Below, piece after piece: positions 60,671-64,000 of a stretch of 64,000 nucleotides of DNA. The notes under the pieces are model-generated. The model was not told the DNA's origin. It did not search any database and saw only the letters and a list, made by a program, of their open reading frames with translations. A program made the position numbers and the translations under genes. The stretch comes from Rubrobacteraceae bacterium. GTDB lineage: Bacteria; Actinomycetota; Rubrobacteria; Rubrobacterales; Rubrobacteraceae. The stretch lies in the NCBI GenBank assembly GCA_030448125.1, contig JAUJNO010000004.1, positions 35,876 through 99,875 on the forward strand. Reading direction: 5' to 3'. Within the stretch, counting starts at the first letter, position 1; the number at the start of each line of letters is the position of its first letter.

Positions 60671-60732
60671 GTTCTCCCGCAGGCTTGGTGTCTCGTCTGC
60701 GTGGTCCATGATGCAGGTCGCCGCACTTCGGC

Positions 60733-60925
60733 CTAGCCCGTGAGGATCTCTACGCACTCCGTTGCATCGTCTGTCGTAAAAGACGCTGTAAGCGCTGCCC
60801 TCGCCCTCCTCAAGGCAGTACAGGTTCTCCTCTTGGTTGTCCGGTCCCCCCCAGCAGGAGTCGCCGCGTACGTGCCGTTCGAGGATCTCGTCGGAAGACA
60901 CGCCTACTTCCCCCAGCCGCGCCAT
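60733..60925 (-). pseudogene. small hypothetical protein, frameshifted near its end
   Basis: The minus-strand frame from 60925 reads 'RLGEVGVSSDEILERHVRGD', 'SCWGGPDNQEENLYCLEEGE', 'GSAYSVFY', then loses quality. A frame change at about 60778 gives 'TDDATECVEILTG' and a stop at 60733, a natural ending. About 64 residues with four Cys and many acidic residues. No known family. The upstream start and frame repair are inferred, and a fully spurious frame cannot be excluded. Confidence 0.35.
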
Positions 60926-60956
60926 CGCCCCGGCCCCCGTCCCTGGTCTCTTACCC

Positions 60957-61184
60957 CTACAGCACGCCGTGGTCTAGGCCGCATCGCCCGCAGAGAAGAT
61001 CACCCTCAAAGAAGGTGAGGTTGTCGTCTCCGACCTCGTTTAGGTCGCGGTGGCGGAACCGAACACCACAGCCGGAGCAGGTGGCCGTGCGGGCCTTAAC
61101 GTACCTGGCGGCCGTCTCATGCTTGCACCGCTCGCCCTCCGGCGGACAATCGGGGCACGAGCACTCACCGTGCTTGAGATTCAC
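60957..61184 (-). pseudogene. SWIM zinc-finger-like protein fragment
   Basis: The 75-residue frame begins 'NLKHGECSCPDCPPEGERCKHETAARYV', which fits the SWIM finger (CxC...CxH), preceded in frame by 'YVV', the usual strand of that motif. After it come two more Cys pairs, CSGCG and CGRCG, a possible ribbon. The normal N-terminal part is missing because an integrase relic on the opposite strand starts 24 bases away. Probably a truncated gene at the edge of an integrated element. Confidence 0.45.
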
Positions 61185-61207
61185 GACATAGACACCGGCG
61201 CCGGAGC

Positions 61208-61619
61208 ATGACGCGCACGATGTCGGAATCCGGTATAGGCAGGATCGAGGAGCAGCCCAAGAATGGCAAGGGTAGGCGCATAGAACTCTCCCGAACCGCT
61301 GTAGAAGCCCTCAGAGCCCATCGTGAGACATATGGAGGACACGAGTTGGTGTTCGCCACGGAGAAGGGCACAGCGGTCAACTCAAGCAATCTGGTCTACC
61401 GGAGCTTCAAACCCCTGCTGAATTTGTGCGGTGTGCCTCAGATAAGGTTCCACGATCTCAGGCACACATGCGCCACAATACGTTTCATAAAGGGTCAACA
61501 TCCCAAGCGCGTCTCCGATATTCTGGGCCATAATTAGTGTGGCGATCACGTTGGATGTTTACTCACACGTGATCCCCGGAATGGGCGGGGATGATCCTAT
61601 GGAAGATGCCCTATCGTGA
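61208..61619 (+). pseudogene. tyrosine recombinase (phage-type integrase), C-terminal relic
   Basis: The frame begins in the catalytic domain: 'RIEEQPKNGKGRRIELSRTAVEALRAHRE', 'ELVFATEKGTAVNSSNLVYRSFKPLL', then 'IRFHDLRHTCATIRFIKGQHPKRVSDILGH' with the His-x-x-Arg-His box. It stops at 61535, but a one-base shift continues 'SVAITLDVYSHVIPGMGG', which holds the catalytic Tyr, to 61619. The N-terminal arm/core-binding domains are absent. It ends 88 bases from a tRNA-Arg gene and points at its 3' end, the usual position for an integrated element. Not functional as it stands. Confidence 0.82.
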
Positions 61620-61707
61620 GCTACTGCTTACGCACTGCTGACATTGGCCGCAGGTGCCTTTAGTAGGGGAAGAGCAAAATATGGACATTTGCAAGGCTTT
61701 CAACAAG

Positions 61708-61780
61708 TGCGCCTGGAAGGATTTGAACCTCCGACACCCGGTTTAGGAAACCGGTGCTCTATCCCCTGAGCTACAGGCGC
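61708..61780 (-). tRNA. tRNA-Arg (anticodon CCU)
   Basis: Read on the minus strand: acceptor GCGCCTG pairs with CAGGCGC, D-arm GCTC...GAGC, anticodon stem CCGGT/ACCGG with loop TTCCTAA (anticodon CCT), T-arm GGAGG-TTCAAAT-CCTTC, discriminator A. CCA is not encoded. 73 nt. It decodes AGG, a rare codon in such genomes. An integrase relic abuts the 3' end. Confidence 0.96.
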
Positions 61781-61856
61781 ACGGTACTTTTTAGTTTATC
61801 GCAAGACCTACGCGTGTACCACGAGCCTTTCAGCGGGCCAAACCCTGGCGGCGGTT

Positions 61857-62840
61857 CTACTTTCTCCAGCGAGCTTCGGCTTCGGAGACGAAGCGATCGT
61901 AGAGCAGGGCGGCGAGCACGCCGCCTGCTATGGGGCCGAGTATGTAGGCCCAGATGGCGGTGAACTCTCCTGCCACGATCGCCGGTCCCAGAGTCCGCGC
62001 CGGGTTCAAGGACCCGCCGGTTATGGGGCCGGCGATGAGGACTCCGCAGGCGAGGGCGAAGCCGACGGCTAAAGGTGCCACGCCGGCCGGGGCCCGCTCG
62101 TCGGTGGCTACCGAGATCACCACGAAGACCAGGATGAAGGTGATCAGGAGCTCCACGAAGAACACCCGGAGGTCCCCGACATCCTCTGGCGGGAAGGTCG
62201 CGGCGAGGTTTGCGATCTCCTGCGCGGCGGCGCCGTAGGTGATCCAGGTGGCGATGGCTCCGAGTATGGCCCCCAGGAGTTGCGCCCCCAGGTACACGGG
62301 CACGTGCTGCCAGGGGAACTTGTTCGTGACCGCGAGCCCCAGGGTGACGGCCGGGTTGACGTGCGCCCCCGAGATGTGACCGATGGCGGCGACTATCGCC
62401 GTGAGCGCCAGCCCGAACGCGAGCGCCACGGCGAGCGAGTTGTAGGAGAGGGGACCGGCCGTGGAGCGTTGCAGGACGGCCGCGGTGGCGACGGCGGTGC
62501 CCGTGAAGATCAGGATGAAGGTACCTACGAGCTCGGCCAACGCCGAGCGCATCATGTTCTGGCCGATCTGGCTCCCGTACAAGCCCTTCGTTTGACCTTG
62601 AGACCCACCCCTCCACCGGCTCCGACCCGAACCCCGGCCCAAAACCCGTCGAGCCGCCTCCGACAGACCGCCGGACCGGGAGCGGCGCCCGCGGCGACCC
62701 TCTTCGGACCCGTACCGCTCGTCGTCCAACGACGGATCCTCCCCGCGACGCTCTTCGGAGTCTATGCGAGGGTTGATCCGCCGGCGCTCCTCGGCTTCCC
62801 GTCGCGCCTCCTCTTCCCTGCGGCTCCTCTCGTAGTCCAA
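61857..62840 (-). CDS. aquaporin (MIP family) with charged N-terminal extension
   Basis: 327 residues from a TTG. Residues 1-95 are Arg/Glu/Gly-rich and disordered, unusual for the family. The channel follows with six helices and two NPA boxes: 'GHISGAHVNPAVTLGLAVTN' and 'GGSLNPARTLGPAIVAGEFT'. 'LAELVGTFILIFTGTAVATAA' is the typical first helix. It passes water or small solutes. The true start might lie later, near the methionines at about residue 95, since no clear ribosome-binding site precedes the TTG. Confidence 0.92.
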   Translation of the reverse strand: MDYERSRREEEARREAEERRRINPRIDSEERRGEDPSLDDERYGSEEGRRGRRSRSGGLSEAARRVLGRGSGRSRWRGGSQGQTKGLYGSQIGQNMMRSALAELVGTFILIFTGTAVATAAVLQRSTAGPLSYNSLAVALAFGLALTAIVAAIGHISGAHVNPAVTLGLAVTNKFPWQHVPVYLGAQLLGAILGAIATWITYGAAAQEIANLAATFPPEDVGDLRVFFVELLITFILVFVVISVATDERAPAGVAPLAVGFALACGVLIAGPITGGSLNPARTLGPAIVAGEFTAIWAYILGPIAGGVLAALLYDRFVSEAEARWRK

Positions 62841-63003
62841 CCCGTCGGCTCCTTTCTCTGCTCCTGATCTCTTCTTATACCCCCGATCAGGTACGCTTTA
62901 TCAACAGCATGTCCGCGAGTAACATCGTCGCTGTAAACAGGAGATCCGATTTACGGGGTTAGCCGCCACGGCTCGGGCGGCGGGTCGGAGGCTGCGTCTC
63001 GTT

Positions 63004-63516
63004 CTACGGGCGTCCGCGGCCGGTTTTGGCTCCCCAGGACCCCCCGAGCGCCCCCGCGACGAACGGGAGGAGCAGGGCGATGATGCTCCCGAGCGTCAGG
63101 ACGGTGCCCAGGCCCTGCTGGGAGACCTCCGACGGGATGCCGGGCAGCGTCACGCCGCGCAGGTTAGCTATAAAGCTGGACCCTGCTACGCCGCCCAGGA
63201 GGACCAGGATCAGCGTGACGATCAGGGTGAGCAGCGCCACCAGAAGGCCGTGCTTGCTCCCGTCGCGGCTGGCCATCCGGCCCGCGGTGTAGCCCCCGAT
63301 GAGGAAGGCGAAGAACAACGTCAACAGGACCCCCACGAGCCCCGAGGTACCGGCCTCCGAGACGCCGCCGAACCCCAGAGCCGCCAGGATCGCGCCCACG
63401 ACCGCGCCGACGATGCCGCTCAGGATCAGGCTGGCCCCCAGAGCCGCGAGCCAGCCGATCAAAACGCTGGTCCAACTGGTGCCCGAACCCCTCGCCCTTC
63501 CGTGCCTCGCACTCAT
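63004..63516 (-). CDS. four-helix membrane protein
   Basis: 170 residues from the ATG at 63516, preceded by GAGGAGGACC; the frame is open upstream but without a better start. Basic N-terminus, then helices 'SVLIGWLAALGASLILSGIVGAVVGAILAALG', 'GLVGVLLTLFFAFLIGGYTAGRMA', 'HGLLVALLTLIVTLILVLLGGVA' and 'GTVLTLGSIIALLLPFVAGALGG'. The GGYTAGRMA...KHGL pattern recalls TIGR04086/DUF3792-like small membrane proteins. Function unknown. It lies between the aquaporin and a DUF2382 gene; the three may form a stress-related group. Confidence 0.75.
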   Translation of the reverse strand: MSARHGRARGSGTSWTSVLIGWLAALGASLILSGIVGAVVGAILAALGFGGVSEAGTSGLVGVLLTLFFAFLIGGYTAGRMASRDGSKHGLLVALLTLIVTLILVLLGGVAGSSFIANLRGVTLPGIPSEVSQQGLGTVLTLGSIIALLLPFVAGALGGSWGAKTGRGRP

Positions 63517-63582
63517 AAGGTCCTCCTCTATAGAGAGGCGGACCCGGACGAAGCCCGGGTCCATCCTCCGGACGGTTGCGAT

Positions 63583-64000
63583 CTACCGGTCGCGGCGCGT
63601 GCGGCGCGTGGTCTGGTCGTCGATCTCGACCTCTTCCTTGCGGACGTCCTCCTCGACTATCTCCTCTTCCTCGACGACGTCCTTGCGTATCCTCAACTCC
63701 TCCTTTACCACCGGCCGCTTCTCGACCACGATCTCTTCCTCGACCACCGGAATCCGGATCTCGTCGTCCCCGATCTCGTCCTCCAACGCCGCCTCCCGGC
63801 CTTCGACCGGCACCCGCTCGACGTGAACCTCCTCACGCCTCTTGGGTACGCTCAGGCGCTCGCGCTCGGTCCTCACCCGCTTGCGCACGTTGACGTTGCC
63901 GGCCTCGCGCTCACGGGTGCCGACCCGGAGCTCCTCCTCGCTCCTCTGTATCCTCAACTCGTCCTCGTCGGCGACATTGTCGCGTGCGTTGCCGCGTGCG
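63583..64000 (-). CDS. DUF2382 (YsnF/AvaK) stress protein, partial
   Basis: The frame is open to the window edge, so the N-terminus is missing. The visible part, 'DELRIQRSEEELRVGTREREAGNVNVRKRVRTERERLSVPKRREEVHVERVPV' to 'VVEEEIVVEKRPVVKEELRIRKDVV', is a DUF2382 domain, very close in sequence to the one at 58975. An upstream PRC-barrel is expected outside the window. Both end in an acidic-basic tail (EVDIDDQT-like). Confidence 0.88.
   Translation of the reverse strand, partial: ARGNARDNVADEDELRIQRSEEELRVGTREREAGNVNVRKRVRTERERLSVPKRREEVHVERVPVEGREAALEDEIGDDEIRIPVVEEEIVVEKRPVVKEELRIRKDVVEEEEIVEEDVRKEEVEIDDQTTRRTRRDR

Noticed and set aside
1..64000. CRISPR array
   Set aside because: No regularly spaced repeats of CRISPR type were seen; the only short repeats are tandem 23-mers, a 20-mer pair and the cobQ inverted repeats.

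Overview
The window comes from a high-GC Gram-positive bacterium. Gene content points to Actinobacteria near Rubrobacter: a Bacillus-type long SRP RNA before dnaX, GTG/TTG starts, PRC-barrel/DUF2382 stress proteins, an aquaporin with a charged N-terminal tail, a NarL-type two-component pair and a CbtAB-led cobalamin operon. The taxonomic call is an inference.

Layout. (1) 1-4170, defence and accessory: the last codons of a DISARM helicase (drmA), complete drmB and drmC, a BrnT/BrnA-like toxin-antitoxin pair and an orphan 'MGMFD' protein. (2) 4.4-5.8 kb: an AhpD-like peroxidase-related gene whose second redox cysteine codon is UGA, followed by a perfect 7-bp hairpin (selenoprotein candidate), then a methyltransferase. 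(3) 5.9-20.6 kb: SRP RNA, dnaX, ybaB, recR and an MrfA-type helicase. dnaX and ybaB are separated by about 9 kb of envelope glycosyltransferase, flippase-like, dioxygenase and OmpR-type two-component genes. Many of these are frameshifted, and the block is flanked by short copies of the ybaB 5' end. Three intergenic regions in it share one palindrome. (4) 21-36 kb: broken SDR, TIGR00725 protein, two trypsin-like PDZ proteases with a degenerate NarL regulator, homocysteine methyltransferase, SDR-QueA pair, NarL-type two-component system, frameshifted CPBP protease, DedA protein.

(5) 36.3-57.5 kb: a cobalamin riboswitch followed by 20 tightly packed plus-strand genes: cbtB, cbtA, cobQ, cobN, a small membrane protein, a ChlI/ChlD fusion, cobO, cbiA/cobB, cbiL, cbiF, cbiD, cbiET, a cbiG-cbiH fusion, a 2[4Fe-4S] ferredoxin, cbiC, cbiX, cobT, a second membrane protein, birA and a nitrilase-family gene. 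The set mixes early-cobalt enzymes (CbiX, CbiD, CbiG) with a CobN-type chelatase and has no recognisable precorrin-6A reductase. (6) 57.5-64 kb: the 5' part of an ApeA-like defence gene, an anchored Cu/Zn superoxide dismutase, two DUF2382 proteins, an integrase relic next to tRNA-Arg(CCU), an aquaporin and a membrane protein.

Frameshifts. Several otherwise convincing genes carry single-base indels, often contractions of G or C runs. They cluster at 8.4-17 kb, 20.6-22 kb, 34.7 kb and 60-61.6 kb and are absent from the 21-kb cobalamin operon. They could be assembly errors, real decay, or a mixture; 'pseudogene' below means 'frame broken in this sequence'.
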